NCBI RefSeq assembly: GCF_025398175.1 | Contig: NZ_CP099734.1 | Span: 2,480,001 to 2,544,000 of the forward strand | Direction: 5' to 3' | Source of the DNA: Photobacterium sp. TY1-4 | Lineage (GTDB): Bacteria; Pseudomonadota; Gammaproteobacteria; Enterobacterales; Vibrionaceae | Length of the DNA stretch: 64,000 bases | Shown: positions 34,117 to 45,149 of the stretch, one piece after another | Layout: every line of letters starts with the position of its first letter | Position numbering within the stretch: position 1 is the first letter of the stretch | The notes under the pieces: model-generated | Told to the model about the DNA's origin: nothing | Seen by the model: the letters and a program-made list of their open reading frames with translations, nothing else | The model's database searches: none | Position numbers and translations under genes: made by a program

Positions 34117-36489
34117 TTAACTTTGCTGCATGTCACTGTTTTGCGCGTTGACCAGCTCAATGCCTGTCGGGTTGTTCTGCAGTGCAACCGTGAGGACCTC
34201 ATCAATCCAGCGAACCGGACGCACTTCCAGATCAGCAATCACGTTATCCGGGATCTCTTCCAGATCACGTTCGTTCTCTTTCGGGATCAGGACCGTTTTG
34301 ATGCCGCCGCGATGCGCCGCCAGCAATTTCTCTTTCAGGCCGCCAATCGGTAACACTTCACCACGCAGGGTGATCTCACCCGTCATCGCCACATCCCCGC
34401 GGACCGGATTACCGGTCAGGCTGGACACCAGCGCGGTACACATGGCAATCCCGGCACTTGGACCGTCTTTCGGCGTTGCCCCTTCCGGAACGTGTACGTG
34501 GATATCCCGTTTCTCGTAGAAGTCTTTGTCGACGCCCAAACGCTCAGCACGGCTGCGGACCACCGTCATCGCAGCCTGAATCGATTCCTGCATCACATCA
34601 CCCAACGAGCCGGTATAGGTCAACTTGCCCTTGCCCGGCATGGATTCTGTTTCAATCGTCAGCAGATCGCCGCCCACTTCGGTCCATGCCAGTCCAGTAA
34701 CCTGACCCACACGGTTGCTCTCTTCCGCCTTGCCGTAATCGAAGCGTTGCACACCCAGATAATCCTTCAGATTCACCTGGCTGATAGACACTTTTTTGGT
34801 TTCCGGATTGAGCAAGATCTCTTTCACCGCTTTGCGGCACAGCTTGGAGATTTCTCGCTCCAGGCTCCGCACACCTGCCTCGCGGGTGTAGTAGCGGATA
34901 ATCCCGATCAACGCCGAGTCGTCGACCTCAATCTCACCCAGCTTGAGGCCATTCCGCTTGATTTGTTTCTCAAGCAGGTGACGCTTGGCAATGTTGAGCT
35001 TCTCATCTTCGGTGTAGCCCGACAAACGAATCACTTCCATCCGATCCAGCAACGGACCCGGAATATTCATCGAGTTTGAAGTCGCCACGAACATGACATC
35101 TGACAGATCGTAATCCACTTCCAGATAATGATCGTTAAAGGCGTTGTTCTGCTCCGGATCCAGCACTTCCAGCAGCGCCGAGGCCGGATCGCCGCGCATA
35201 TCGGACGACATTTTGTCGATTTCATCCAGCAGGAACAGCGGGTTCTTCACCCCGACTTTGGCCATCTTCTGGATCAGCTTGCCCGGCATTGAGCCGATAT
35301 AGGTCCGGCGGTGTCCCCGGATCTCAGCTTCGTCACGCACGCCACCCAAGGCCATGCGGACATACTGCCGACCAGTTGCCGCAGCAATCGACTGTCCCAG
35401 CGAGGTTTTACCGACCCCCGGTGGACCCACCAGGCACAGGATCGGACCTTTCAGCTTATTGATCCGGCTCTGAACAGCTAAGTACTCCAGAATCCGCTCT
35501 TTGACGCGCTCCAGACCATAATGGTCGGCGTTGAGCACTTCCTCGGCCTTGGCCAGGTTTTTCTTCACTTTCGAACGCTTGTACCAAGGTACACTCAGCA
35601 TCCAGTCGATATAACCGCGCACCACGGTGGCTTCAGCGGACATCGGCGACATCATCTTCAGCTTCTGCAGCTCTTGCTCGGTTTTTTCCCGTGCCTCAGC
35701 CGGCATCTTGGATTCGTCGATCTTTTTCTTCAGCGATTCGAATTCGTCCGGCGCGTCATCCAGCTCACCCAGCTCTTTCTGAATGGCTTTCATCTGCTCA
35801 TTGAGATAATACTCGCGCTGGCTTTTTTCCATCTGCTTTTTCACGCGGCCGCGAATGCGTTTCTCGACCTGCAGCAGATCAATCTCGGATTCCATCATCG
35901 CCATCAGGAACTCAAGCCGTTCCGTGATCTCGATAATTTCTAAGACTTTTTGCTTGTCCGCCAATTTCAACGGCATGTGGGCCGCGATGGTGTCTGCCAG
36001 GCGGGCTGCTTCGTCAATACCATTGAGGGACGTCAGCACTTCCGGCGGGATCTTTTTGTTCAGTTTGATAAAGCCTTCAAACTGATTGATCGCGGTACGA
36101 ACCAGAACTTCCTGCTCACGCTCGTCCATCTCCTGGGTCACCAGAAATTCAGCGTCGGCGACGAAGAATTCATCATCGCGCAGGTTATTGACCTTGGCGC
36201 GCTGCTGACCTTCTACCAACACTTTCACGGTGCCGTCAGGCAGCTTCAGCAACTGAAGAATCGTGGCAACTGTACCGACACTGTACAGATCTTCAATCGC
36301 AGGCTCATCGGTTGCCGCTTCTTTCTGGGCAACCAGCAGGATCTGCTTATTGTCATCCATTGCCGATTCCAGGCAACGAATAGATTTATCCCGGCCTACA
36401 AACAATGGAATGACCATATGAGGGTAGACCACCACATCACGCAGTGGCAGAACGGGGATCTCAAGGCGTTCCGAACGCTCCAGGTTCAT
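34117..36489 (-). CDS. lon: ATP-dependent protease Lon
   Basis: A 790-residue LonA protease that degrades damaged and regulatory proteins. It has an N-terminal substrate domain ([20 protein letters not shown]). The AAA+ module has Walker [16 protein letters not shown] and Walker [13 protein letters not shown]. The serine protease domain has the Ser-Lys dyad, serine in [13 protein letters not shown] and the lysine in [17 protein letters not shown] 36489 fits the family start and follows GGAAGAGAAGAAT. Confidence 0.97.
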   Translation of the reverse strand: MNLERSERLEIPVLPLRDVVVYPHMVIPLFVGRDKSIRCLESAMDDNKQILLVAQKEAATDEPAIEDLYSVGTVATILQLLKLPDGTVKVLVEGQQRAKVNNLRDDEFFVADAEFLVTQEMDEREQEVLVRTAINQFEGFIKLNKKIPPEVLTSLNGIDEAARLADTIAAHMPLKLADKQKVLEIIEITERLEFLMAMMESEIDLLQVEKRIRGRVKKQMEKSQREYYLNEQMKAIQKELGELDDAPDEFESLKKKIDESKMPAEAREKTEQELQKLKMMSPMSAEATVVRGYIDWMLSVPWYKRSKVKKNLAKAEEVLNADHYGLERVKERILEYLAVQSRINKLKGPILCLVGPPGVGKTSLGQSIAAATGRQYVRMALGGVRDEAEIRGHRRTYIGSMPGKLIQKMAKVGVKNPLFLLDEIDKMSSDMRGDPASALLEVLDPEQNNAFNDHYLEVDYDLSDVMFVATSNSMNIPGPLLDRMEVIRLSGYTEDEKLNIAKRHLLEKQIKRNGLKLGEIEVDDSALIGIIRYYTREAGVRSLEREISKLCRKAVKEILLNPETKKVSISQVNLKDYLGVQRFDYGKAEESNRVGQVTGLAWTEVGGDLLTIETESMPGKGKLTYTGSLGDVMQESIQAAMTVVRSRAERLGVDKDFYEKRDIHVHVPEGATPKDGPSAGIAMCTALVSSLTGNPVRGDVAMTGEITLRGEVLPIGGLKEKLLAAHRGGIKTVLIPKENERDLEEIPDNVIADLEVRPVRWIDEVLTVALQNNPTGIELVNAQNSDMQQS

Positions 36490-36524
36490 ATTCTTCTCTC
36501 TTCCGTTCAATCTCTTTAACTGAG

Positions 36525-36553
36525 TATATGGGGGTAAAGCGGCAAGATTCAAC
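36525..36553 (-). promoter_or_regulatory. sigma-32-type heat-shock promoter of lon
   Basis: On the coding strand, GTTGAAT, 14 bases, then CCCATATA. This fits the sigma-32 pattern and closely resembles the known E. coli lon promoter (GTTGAAT ... CCCCATATAC). It lies about 36 bases upstream of the lon ATG. Confidence 0.78.
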
Positions 36554-36572
36554 GGGGTAAGTAGCAGAAAAT

Positions 36573-36600
36573 AAAAAAGGAGGCCAAAGCCTCCTTTTTT
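36573..36600 (-). terminator. rho-independent terminator after clpX
   Basis: AAAAAAGGAGGC-CAAA-GCCTCCTTTTTT is a perfect hairpin with a T-run on both strands. It separates clpX from lon. Confidence 0.9.
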
Positions 36601-36627
36601 TCAGCATTATGAACAGTTATTCACCAA

Positions 36628-37908
<1,281 letters not shown>

Positions 37909-38024
37909 TCGCTAACCTCTTTTCGGGTTTCACCCCATCATTGCCTTGTTTTGAGTGTATAACAACTCTTGCCATTTTGCTCCGTCACCCGAAAATCCAA
38001 GGTGACAGAACAAAAACAATGACA

Positions 38025-38648
38025 TTAGTCACGCTTACTCAAAACAGCATCGACCAGACCATATTCGACAGCTTGCTCAGCCGACATAAAGTTATCACGG
38101 TCTGTATCGCGTTCAATAATCTCCAGCGGCTGACCCGTATGCTCTGCAAGCAAATTATTCAGCCTCTGTTTGATCGTCAGAATTTCTTGCGCATGGATCT
38201 GAATATCAGATGCCTGGCCCTGGAAACCGCCCAGCGGTTGGTGAATCATCACCCGGGAGTTCGGCAGACAGAAACGCTTGCCCGGTGCACCACCTGCCAG
38301 CAGGAAGGCACCCATGGAGCAGGCCTGACCCATACAGAACGTACTCACGTTCGGCTTGATGTGCTGCATGGTGTCATAAATTGACATCCCGGCAGTCACC
38401 GAGCCACCCGGAGAGTTAATGTACAGAAAAATATCTTTGTCTGGGTTTTCAGACTCAAGGAATAAAAGCTGCGCAACCACTAGGTTGGCCATCTGATCTT
38501 CAACCTGACCGGTCAGAAAAATCACACGCTCTTTTAGCAGTCGGGAATAGATGTCGTAAGAACGCTCACCACGAGAAGTCTGCTCGACCACCATAGGTAC
38601 CAGCGCGTTCATAATTGGCGACATGGCGTTGTTGTCTTGGTAGCTCAT
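38025..38648 (-). CDS. clpP: ClpP, proteolytic subunit of the Clp protease
   Basis: A 207-residue serine protease that forms the two-ring Clp chamber. The nucleophile serine lies in [14 protein letters not shown], the His in [11 protein letters not shown] and the Asp in the [10 protein letters not shown] region. An N-terminal propeptide of about a dozen residues is expected. The start follows AGGGAAAAAACGTT. Confidence 0.97.
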   Translation of the reverse strand: MSYQDNNAMSPIMNALVPMVVEQTSRGERSYDIYSRLLKERVIFLTGQVEDQMANLVVAQLLFLESENPDKDIFLYINSPGGSVTAGMSIYDTMQHIKPNVSTFCMGQACSMGAFLLAGGAPGKRFCLPNSRVMIHQPLGGFQGQASDIQIHAQEILTIKQRLNNLLAEHTGQPLEIIERDTDRDNFMSAEQAVEYGLVDAVLSKRD

Positions 38649-38702
38649 AACGTTTTTTCCCTAAAATAAATGGCCCGAATGAAATTACTCTCACACGGAC
38701 CA

Positions 38703-38736
38703 TTGTTAGCAGAAGATTTGAAACAAAGTCAAATCT
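38703..38736 (-). promoter_or_regulatory. clpP promoter with overlapping inverted repeat
   Basis: On the coding strand TTGACT, 18 bases, TAACAA forms a fair sigma-70 promoter about 55 bases before clpP. A perfect dyad AGATTTGA-N7-TCAAATCT (38714-38736) overlaps the -35 box and spacer. It could be an operator, or the foot of the tig transcript. Confidence 0.4.
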
Positions 38737-38755
38737 CTACAGTAATTTCAGCAAA

Positions 38756-40063
38756 TTAAACCGCAGGCTGTTGCTGGTTCATCAGCTCGTTGAAGCTCAC
38801 TTCTTTTTCAGAAACCTGAGCTTTGGCCAGCAGTGCGTCAATGGCTTGCTCTTCCAGAGCAACGTTGCGCATGTTGTTCATCATCTGCTCGTTTTGCTCG
38901 TAGTAAGCAACAACTTCAGCTGGATCTTCGTACGCAGAAGCCATCTCAGTGATCAGCGCTTTCACACGCTCGTCATCAGCTTTCAGCTCTTCAGACTTGA
39001 TCACTTCGCCCAGCAGCAGACCAACAACAACGCGGCGCTTCGCTTGCTCTTCGAACAGCTCACGTGGCAGCTCAGGTGCGTTTTGCGCATCACCGCCGAA
39101 ACGTTGTGTTGCTTGCTGACGCAGCACGTTGATTTCCTGGTCGATCAGAGCAGCAGGAACCGTGATGTCGTTCTGCTCAACCAGACCGTTCAGAACTTGA
39201 TCTTTGATGCGAGTTTTCACTGCTTGCTTCAGCTCACGCTCCATGTTCTTACGCACTTCAGCTTTCAGACCGTCAACGCTGCCGTCTTCAACACCGAACT
39301 TAGCAACAAACTCTTCAGTCAGCTCTGGCAGTTCCTGAGCTTCAACTTTGTGCAGTTTGATGGCGAAAGAAGCCGCTTTACCTTTCAGGTTCTCAGCGTG
39401 GTATTCTTCTGGGAAAGTCACTTCAACCGTGAACTCGTCGCCCGCTTTCTTACCTACGATACCGTCTTCGAAACCTGGGATCATGCGGCCCTGGCCCATC
39501 GCCAGTGCAAAACCTTCCGCTTTACCGCCTTCGAACTCTTCACCGTCGATAGAGCCAGTGAAGTCGATGGTTACGCGGCTGTCTGCGGCTGCAGCTTCTT
39601 CAACTTCTTTCCAAGTTGCCTGTTGCTTGCGCAGGGTATCCAGCATCGCATCAACGTCTTCGTCTTTCACTTCAACTGCTGGTTTTTCAACGGCGATTTT
39701 ATCCAGGCCAGCCAGTTCGACTTCTGGGAATACTTCGAAAGATGCTTTGAAAACCAGGTCCTTGCCTTCAGCGATTTCTACTGGCGTGAAGGTTGGTGCG
39801 CCGGCTGGGTTGATTTTCTCTTTCACGATTGCTTCGATGTAGTGACGCTGCATCACTTCACCCAGGATGTCTTGACGTACAGATGCGCCAAACATACGAG
39901 CAACCATTTTCAGCGGAGCTTTACCCGGACGGAAACCATCGAAACGACGATTCTTAGCAATTTTCTTCAGTTCAGCAGTCACAGCATCTTCAATGTTTGC
40001 AGCTGGTACTGTGATAGTGAGTTGGCGTTCTAGACCTTCAGTGGTTTCAACGGTAACTTGCAT
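38756..40063 (-). CDS. tig: trigger factor
   Basis: A 435-residue ribosome-associated chaperone and peptidyl-prolyl isomerase. The N-terminal ribosome-binding signature is [13 protein letters not shown]. The middle FKBP domain contains [20 protein letters not shown] and [11 protein letters not shown]. The C-terminal part is a long helical cradle. ATG 40063 ([10 protein letters not shown]) is the conserved family start. First gene of the tig-clpP-clpX-lon block. Confidence 0.96.
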   Translation of the reverse strand: MQVTVETTEGLERQLTITVPAANIEDAVTAELKKIAKNRRFDGFRPGKAPLKMVARMFGASVRQDILGEVMQRHYIEAIVKEKINPAGAPTFTPVEIAEGKDLVFKASFEVFPEVELAGLDKIAVEKPAVEVKDEDVDAMLDTLRKQQATWKEVEEAAAADSRVTIDFTGSIDGEEFEGGKAEGFALAMGQGRMIPGFEDGIVGKKAGDEFTVEVTFPEEYHAENLKGKAASFAIKLHKVEAQELPELTEEFVAKFGVEDGSVDGLKAEVRKNMERELKQAVKTRIKDQVLNGLVEQNDITVPAALIDQEINVLRQQATQRFGGDAQNAPELPRELFEEQAKRRVVVGLLLGEVIKSEELKADDERVKALITEMASAYEDPAEVVAYYEQNEQMMNNMRNVALEEQAIDALLAKAQVSEKEVSFNELMNQQQPAV

Positions 40064-40565
40064 TTTATTTAACCTCAAAACTTACTCAGTATTCTCTGAG
40101 TGATGTTGCCGATCAGTTGAACTGACGGTGGCATCCTTTCGTGTTATGGCAGGCGACCTCGCCAACACCATAACGCCTTAATTCTGATAGTTCCTGTAAC
40201 TCCAGGTCAATTGGCCACTGAGCCAGAAACTAAAAACGCGGTATTATAGCGATCCTGCGCCCTGTCGTCGAGACAGCGTCTCTTCAGAAAAGTACGTCAT
40301 CATCAAACCTTTCACACAAGATAGGGGCAAAAAATCCATTTACAAGGGAAAAACCCAAAAAAAACGCGCATCGTTACGAATTTTTGACCATGAGCTGAAT
40401 TCTTCGGCTTTTTTCACAGCCGATTGATGGTTTTTACTGCATCCACAGCGTCAGGCGTGTGCCACTGACCTGACCCGGCAAGGGGTATCGGGTTTGATCG
40501 TGTCGCCCTCGGAATCCGTATCTGTATCATCATTCACTCATCGGCCAATAAAATGAAATTCATGA
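40064..40565. other. tig upstream region without a gene
   Basis: About 500 bases with no supported gene. The part next to tig must hold its promoter. There is no copy of the tRNA-Arg 3' end and no integrase-like sequence. The right end leads into the SDR gene remnant. Confidence 0.5.
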
Positions 40566-40673
40566 TTGCCGGCGGTTCTGGTGGCGGATCGCATTCTGCG
40601 CATCATCAGCACGCTGACCCCGGCGCAATCCGGCCGTGTCTTTCACTGGGACGGCAGTGAACTGCCGTGGTAG
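40566..40673 (+). pseudogene. C-terminal remnant of a short-chain dehydrogenase gene
   Basis: Thirty-five codons open from just after a TGA to the TAG at 40671. They read LPAVLVADRILRIIST, then LTPAQSGRVFHWDGSELPW. The TPAQSG-x-x-x-x-DG-x-x-LPW ending is typical of C-factor-like SDR proteins. Nothing upstream codes for the rest of such a protein. It lies five bases from the stop of the last gene of the biosynthetic operon, on the opposite strand, and probably marks an old insertion or deletion junction. Confidence 0.55.
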
Positions 40674-40677
40674 CCAC

Positions 40678-41772
40678 TCACAGTGTCGCTTGCAGCGCCA
40701 GCCAATAACGCGGACTCTCCAACTCCAGCCTGGCCGCATCCATACACCGCTGGGCAACCTGCGCCGGCGTCACCCGTTGGGTACTCCGGCTAAGGTGATC
40801 CAGCATCGTGAACTCGCCCCATTTGTCAGCCAGCCGCCTTAAGTGATGCTGAAGATCGGCCAGGGCTGCGCGCTGCGCCGGGGTGGTCAGTGTCTGCCTG
40901 GCCAGCTCACACCAGCGAACCTGCAGTTTTCGCTGGGTGAGAAAGATCCAGTGGCCAAAGATATAAAACGGCTGATTCAATGCTTTCACCTGTGCCATGC
41001 CCTCAAGATAATGGTTGACGGCGGCCATACCGGCATCGTTCTGGCCCGTGGTCAGGTAAGCCACATTCTCGACGACATCCTGGCGGATCTCGGCCATGGA
41101 CAGGTGCGGTGACGGCACCCCGACCCGCTTCACCTGGTAACAGTTAAACACCCCTTTCAGGTTCAGCATCCCGTCAAAGCAGGCACTGACGTCCTGCATC
41201 GCCACCGGGTCGTCCTGGACATCCTGATCGCTGAGCAGGAACCGATTCTGAGCCGGGCCATACTGGGTCAAAAAGACGATGTGCTCATAGCCACGGATCA
41301 ATTGATATTGATATCTCGACGGAATGTACCCCATATCAAAATCACACAACACCGGACACTGACGGCTGAACCGGTCACCGATGTACTCAAGCAGCGCGGC
41401 AAACTCGGTAAAAGGGATCACCTCAATGTCAAGCCCGCACCGCTCACGCAGCAAATCAGCCATTTTCCCGTCGACATGACGAGCATGAACATCCAGATAC
41501 GGCCCCGTCTGGTCGCGGAAAAACTCAAACCGGGCAAACCGGGTTTCGGGGTGGATCAACGCCGGGTGCGAATGGTGATCCGGCCGAAAAGAGAAGTTGT
41601 GCTCGGCGAATAGTTTGGCAATGGATGGCACCGGCGCCTCAATCGAGGCCAACGTGTACAGGCCGAAGATGAAACAATTCGGTGGCGATTCCAGGCTGTT
41701 CGGATCAAAAGCAAAACGGGATTGCGCCAGCCGCGCCAAATCCGTCGGAGCAACATTGATTTCGGTGTGCAT
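40678..41772 (-). CDS. putative acyltransferase/cysteine-hydrolase-fold protein, BtrH-like
   Basis: A 364-residue protein without a certain family. Residues 30-45 (PPNCFIFGLYTLAS) place a cysteine (Cys33) at the start of a helix. Residues 140-185 run CPVLCDFDMGYIP, then GYEHIVFLTQY (His164) and RFLLSDQDV (Asp182). This Cys-His-Asp order and the strand pattern resemble the BtrH N-terminal/papain-like fold; BtrH moves an aminoacyl side chain from a carrier protein to a sugar. The C-terminal third is helical. It ends the operon that begins with an ACP and an ATP-grasp ligase, which suits a transferase role. The assignment is tentative. Confidence 0.5.
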   Translation of the reverse strand: MHTEINVAPTDLARLAQSRFAFDPNSLESPPNCFIFGLYTLASIEAPVPSIAKLFAEHNFSFRPDHHSHPALIHPETRFARFEFFRDQTGPYLDVHARHVDGKMADLLRERCGLDIEVIPFTEFAALLEYIGDRFSRQCPVLCDFDMGYIPSRYQYQLIRGYEHIVFLTQYGPAQNRFLLSDQDVQDDPVAMQDVSACFDGMLNLKGVFNCYQVKRVGVPSPHLSMAEIRQDVVENVAYLTTGQNDAGMAAVNHYLEGMAQVKALNQPFYIFGHWIFLTQRKLQVRWCELARQTLTTPAQRAALADLQHHLRRLADKWGEFTMLDHLSRSTQRVTPAQVAQRCMDAARLELESPRYWLALQATL

Positions 41773-41780
41773 ATCTATCC

Positions 41781-42542
41781 TCAGAAAATTCGGTAACCGC
41801 CATCCACAGTGATGACATCGCCGGTGTGGTAACGACTCTCCTCAGACATCAGATACACCGCCAACGGGGCAATCTCTTCCGGCGTGGCCCAGCGGCCCAG
41901 CGGGATCCGCAGTCGACGGATTGACTCATACTGACGGCGATCCGCCAGCACATCCCGGTTCATCTCCGTTTCCACCCAGCCGGGTAAGACACTGTTCACC
42001 GTAATCGCTGAGGCAGCCAGCTCTAACGCCAGGGAGCGACACAGCGAGGTAATAGCCGCCTTCCCCGCGCCATAGTCCGCAAAGCCTGCCGTCCCTTTAA
42101 CCGCGGACAAACTCGAAATCGCCATCAAGCGCCCCCCTTTCCCCTGACGGCACAAATGCTTCGCCGCATGCTGCAACGTTGCAAACGTGCCGTGCAGGTT
42201 GGCCCCGACATGCGCCTGCCACGCATCCCAATCCATGTCGCAGACTGCCTGCCCGCTGCCGCGGCTGCCGGCATTGGCGACACAACCATACAGTGTCCCT
42301 TGCCAGGCCAGTGCCGATTCAAACAGCGCCGCGACCGACTCGGGGGAAGTGATATCACATGGCACCAGCCGAACCCGCTCCGGCGCCGCGGCAAACACTG
42401 CCAGCACATCCGGATATTTCGCTGGCTTGCGGGCCGTGATCACCACATTCGCCCCCTGCCCATGGAGCGCCCTGGCAATCGCCAGCCCAATTCCCCGGCA
42501 GCTGCCGGTCACCACAATGGTTTTTCCTGTTAAATCGAACAT
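41781..42542 (-). CDS. SDR-family NAD(P)-dependent oxidoreductase
   Basis: A 253-residue classical short-chain dehydrogenase/reductase. The cofactor site is VVTGSCRGIGLAIARAL (TGxxxGxG), followed by CDITSPESV and a VANAGSRGSG loop. The catalytic Ser lies in LMAISSLSAVKG and the Tyr-x-x-x-Lys in DYGAGKAAI. The C-terminal GDVITVDGGYRIF is FabG-like. In this operon it may reduce a keto group on a carrier-bound or sugar intermediate. ATG 42542 follows AAGGGACGTG; GTG 42545 is possible. Confidence 0.87.
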   Translation of the reverse strand: MFDLTGKTIVVTGSCRGIGLAIARALHGQGANVVITARKPAKYPDVLAVFAAAPERVRLVPCDITSPESVAALFESALAWQGTLYGCVANAGSRGSGQAVCDMDWDAWQAHVGANLHGTFATLQHAAKHLCRQGKGGRLMAISSLSAVKGTAGFADYGAGKAAITSLCRSLALELAASAITVNSVLPGWVETEMNRDVLADRRQYESIRRLRIPLGRWATPEEIAPLAVYLMSEESRYHTGDVITVDGGYRIF

Positions 42543-42554
42543 CACGTCCCTTCT

Positions 42555-43364
42555 CTAGCTCGTAGCACTTTCATAGTGACGAATTGCCCGGCGCCAACAC
42601 AGCCGTGTCAGCGCCAGCAGCAGCACGGGGGCGGCGATCCCCCAGGCCAGCTCCCCACCGGACAACCGATCCAACACAAACAGCGGCGACCAGTTGGTCA
42701 CCAGGAAAATCGGGATCACCGCCGTGCCGGCCAGCTGCACCGGCCTGAGGTGGATCCGATGCGGCAGATTATTGAAATCCCACATCGCCCAGTAAAACGC
42801 CTGCAAGGCGGAGATATTTTTAAACTTGAACGCCAGCATCAGCGGCAGGACGAAAATGGCGTACATAGTCACCACGCCCAGCAGCAAATAGCCGATGAAC
42901 CCGAACAGATTGACAGCCGACAACGCAATGGCTGACGCTTGCCAGCCGTACACAATGAGCCCCAGCCCGGCAATCACATTCGGCAGGGTGATCCAGGTAT
43001 CGACATGCCGGAGAGTGGCCATAAACTGGGAGGACACCGGCTTGGTCAGCAACACATCGAAATCACCGTTCCTGATTTGCTGATCAAAACCAATGATGTT
43101 GAATTGCAACATACTGACGAAAAAAACCGTCATCAGCATATAGGTGCCGATAAACAGATAAATACTGCTGGGCGGCAATCCCGCAATATGCACCCCGGTA
43201 TCATGGACGATATAGGCATAGAGCAACTTCACCCCCAAATATCCCAACTCGACCATCACATTCAGGGCAATGTTGACGCGATACTCCAACTGGCGCATCG
43301 CATTGACCTTAAGTAAAAAAAGATAGATGTTCAGGTGCTTGATCAGTTCACGTCCCATCCTCAT
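42555..43364 (-). CDS. ABC-2 family exporter permease, second subunit
   Basis: A 269-residue inner-membrane protein with about six helices (VNIALNVMVELGYLGVKLLYAYIV, LFIGTYMLMTVFFVSML, LSAVNLFGFIGYLLLGVVTMYAIFVLPLML). It belongs to the ABC2_membrane_6/DUF990-like permeases. A conserved cytosolic stretch IRNGDFDVLLTKPVS matches the IKEGGLNRFLTQPLS stretch of the partner permease. The ATG overlaps the upstream stop (ATGA), so both subunits are made together. Confidence 0.82.
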   Translation of the reverse strand: MRMGRELIKHLNIYLFLLKVNAMRQLEYRVNIALNVMVELGYLGVKLLYAYIVHDTGVHIAGLPPSSIYLFIGTYMLMTVFFVSMLQFNIIGFDQQIRNGDFDVLLTKPVSSQFMATLRHVDTWITLPNVIAGLGLIVYGWQASAIALSAVNLFGFIGYLLLGVVTMYAIFVLPLMLAFKFKNISALQAFYWAMWDFNNLPHRIHLRPVQLAGTAVIPIFLVTNWSPLFVLDRLSGGELAWGIAAPVLLLALTRLCWRRAIRHYESATS

Positions 43365-44161
43365 CCCCCGAGTGCAATAAAGTGTTTGCAACCCCGGTTC
43401 CAAACCAGGCGTGACAAGCTAAACAGCCAGATAATCCAGGCGCTCTGGATCGCCAGTCCGATCATCAACTCGCTGCCGGTGACCCGCCCCAACACCACTT
43501 CAATCGGAAAAAAAACCACATACTGGAACGGCAGATAGCGAAGCACGGCCATGCCCGTCTCACCAAACACCGTGAGCGGAAACACACCGCCGGACAGCAC
43601 CAGGCCGACGATCCGAATCGACTCGAATACGCCCCACACTTCCTGCATCCAGAAAGCCACCAGCCCAATAAGGTAGAAGAGGAAAAACTGAATGAAGAAC
43701 GCACCGCACAAGACACACAGCATCCGGACATAGTCAGACAAACTCACCGCCATCTGGAGCCAGTGATTGAGCAGCACCGCGCATCCCCCGATCAGCAACA
43801 GGGTCGCCGCAAAATAGCCCAGGTTCTGCCCCACAAATGCCGCTAACCGGTAGGCCGAATACGACAAGGGCTGGGTCAGAAAGCGATTGAGCCCCCCTTC
43901 CTTGATATCCGTCGCCACCTCATACTCAAACCCGGTTCGCAGCGCCTGACTGACCAGCGCCGCAAACAAGGCATAGGCCATCATTTCCTCATAACGATAG
44001 CCGTACACTTGCTCGGCCTGGGTGTAAGTGAAAATGGCATGCCAGAACATCACTTGCAGCAGCAACGGAAACCCCGCCGCGAACACGCTGATCAGATAGT
44101 TCAGCCGGTAAGCCAGCGACATTTGCAATCCCATCTGGCTGACAAACAGATACTTCCTCAT
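43361..44161 (-). CDS. ABC-2 family exporter permease, first subunit
   Basis: A 266-residue inner-membrane protein with about six helices (LNYLISVFAAGFPLLLQVMFWHAIF, FVGQNLGYFAATLLLIGGCAVLL, FFIQFFLFYLIGLVAFWM, IVGLVLSGGVFPLTVFG). The cytosolic IKEGGLNRFLTQPLS loop is typical of this permease pair. It overlaps the ATPase stop by four bases and the second permease start by four bases. Confidence 0.82.
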   Translation of the reverse strand: MRKYLFVSQMGLQMSLAYRLNYLISVFAAGFPLLLQVMFWHAIFTYTQAEQVYGYRYEEMMAYALFAALVSQALRTGFEYEVATDIKEGGLNRFLTQPLSYSAYRLAAFVGQNLGYFAATLLLIGGCAVLLNHWLQMAVSLSDYVRMLCVLCGAFFIQFFLFYLIGLVAFWMQEVWGVFESIRIVGLVLSGGVFPLTVFGETGMAVLRYLPFQYVVFFPIEVVLGRVTGSELMIGLAIQSAWIIWLFSLSRLVWNRGCKHFIALGG

Positions 44162-45144
44162 GCCGGAACCTTTTGCGCCAGATACAGGCTTTCCAGACAA
44201 TGCTCCAGCGGCGGCTCTTTGATCTTGATATCCGCCACATCCGCCTGCGCCAAAACCCGGGCCAGGATGGTTTGAGACTGCGCTTTGCTGATCTCAACCA
44301 CAATCTCATTCCGATCCGATTCAATGATCCGGCCATACTGGGCAAACGCCTGTTTTTCGATGGGCGTATGGCTGTAAACATGCAGGTGACGCTTGGCACC
44401 GACCACATCCCCGAGTGCCTCGAGACTACCGTCATAAACCAGTTGCCCGCCGCTGATCACAATCCCGCGCTGACACAAGGTGGCAATGTCGACCATGTTA
44501 TGGCTGGTCAGCAACATGGTGGTTCGCTTCTCTTCGGCCAGGGTTTTCAAAAACGCCAGGATTGCGCGCTGTGATAAGAAATCCAGCCCCAGCGTCGGCT
44601 CATCGAGAAAAATCACCTCCGGCTGATGCAGCAGCGCAGCGATCAGCTCGAGCTTCATCCGTTCTCCCAGCGAGAGGCGTCGCACCTGGATTTCCAGCAA
44701 ATGCCGGACGTTGAGAATGTCACTCAGTTCCCCCAACGTTTGCTGAAACGCGCGATCCTCAATTTCATAGATACGTTTATTGAGCTCAAAGCTGTCGATC
44801 GCCGGGAGATCCGGCCACAATTGCTGCTTCTGGCCCATGATGATCGAGAACTTGCGCTTGAACGCTTTTTCACGCGCCCAAGGCACGTACCCCATCACCC
44901 TGGCGTGCCCGGTGCTGGGATGCAGAATGCCGGACAGCATTTTCATGGTGGTGGTTTTTCCGGCCCCGTTCGGCCCGATAAACGCGACAATTTCGCCTTG
45001 TTCGATCTCAAAGGACAAATCACGCACCACCTGCTTGCTGAGCTGCTCCCGCCCCCACAGGTTTTTGAGCGACGCCATCAGTCCGGATTGCTTACGATAG
45101 TAGAAGAATTCCTTGCCCAGCTGGTGCGCGGAGATATAAGCCAT
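44158..45144 (-). CDS. ABC exporter ATP-binding protein (ABC-2/NatA type)
   Basis: A 328-residue nucleotide-binding subunit. Walker A is GPNGAGKTTTMKML, the Q-loop is IIMGQKQQLWPDL, the signature is RRLSLGERMK, Walker B is VIFLDEPTLGLD and the switch His is in LTSHNM. It has an N-terminal extension before the beta-core and a C-terminal domain of about 90 residues, as in drug and viologen-type exporters. With the two permeases it should export the operon's product. ATG 45144 follows AAAGGTG; a GTG at 45153 overlapping the previous stop is also possible. Confidence 0.88.
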   Translation of the reverse strand: MAYISAHQLGKEFFYYRKQSGLMASLKNLWGREQLSKQVVRDLSFEIEQGEIVAFIGPNGAGKTTTMKMLSGILHPSTGHARVMGYVPWAREKAFKRKFSIIMGQKQQLWPDLPAIDSFELNKRIYEIEDRAFQQTLGELSDILNVRHLLEIQVRRLSLGERMKLELIAALLHQPEVIFLDEPTLGLDFLSQRAILAFLKTLAEEKRTTMLLTSHNMVDIATLCQRGIVISGGQLVYDGSLEALGDVVGAKRHLHVYSHTPIEKQAFAQYGRIIESDRNEIVVEISKAQSQTILARVLAQADVADIKIKEPPLEHCLESLYLAQKVPA

Positions 45145-45149
45145 ACCGG

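Noticed and set aside
38771..40033. 420-codon open frame on the + strand across tig
   Set aside because: It is the exact antisense of the conserved tig gene. Its protein is rich in Phe, Leu, Val and Cys as a mirror of tig codon use and shows no family motif.
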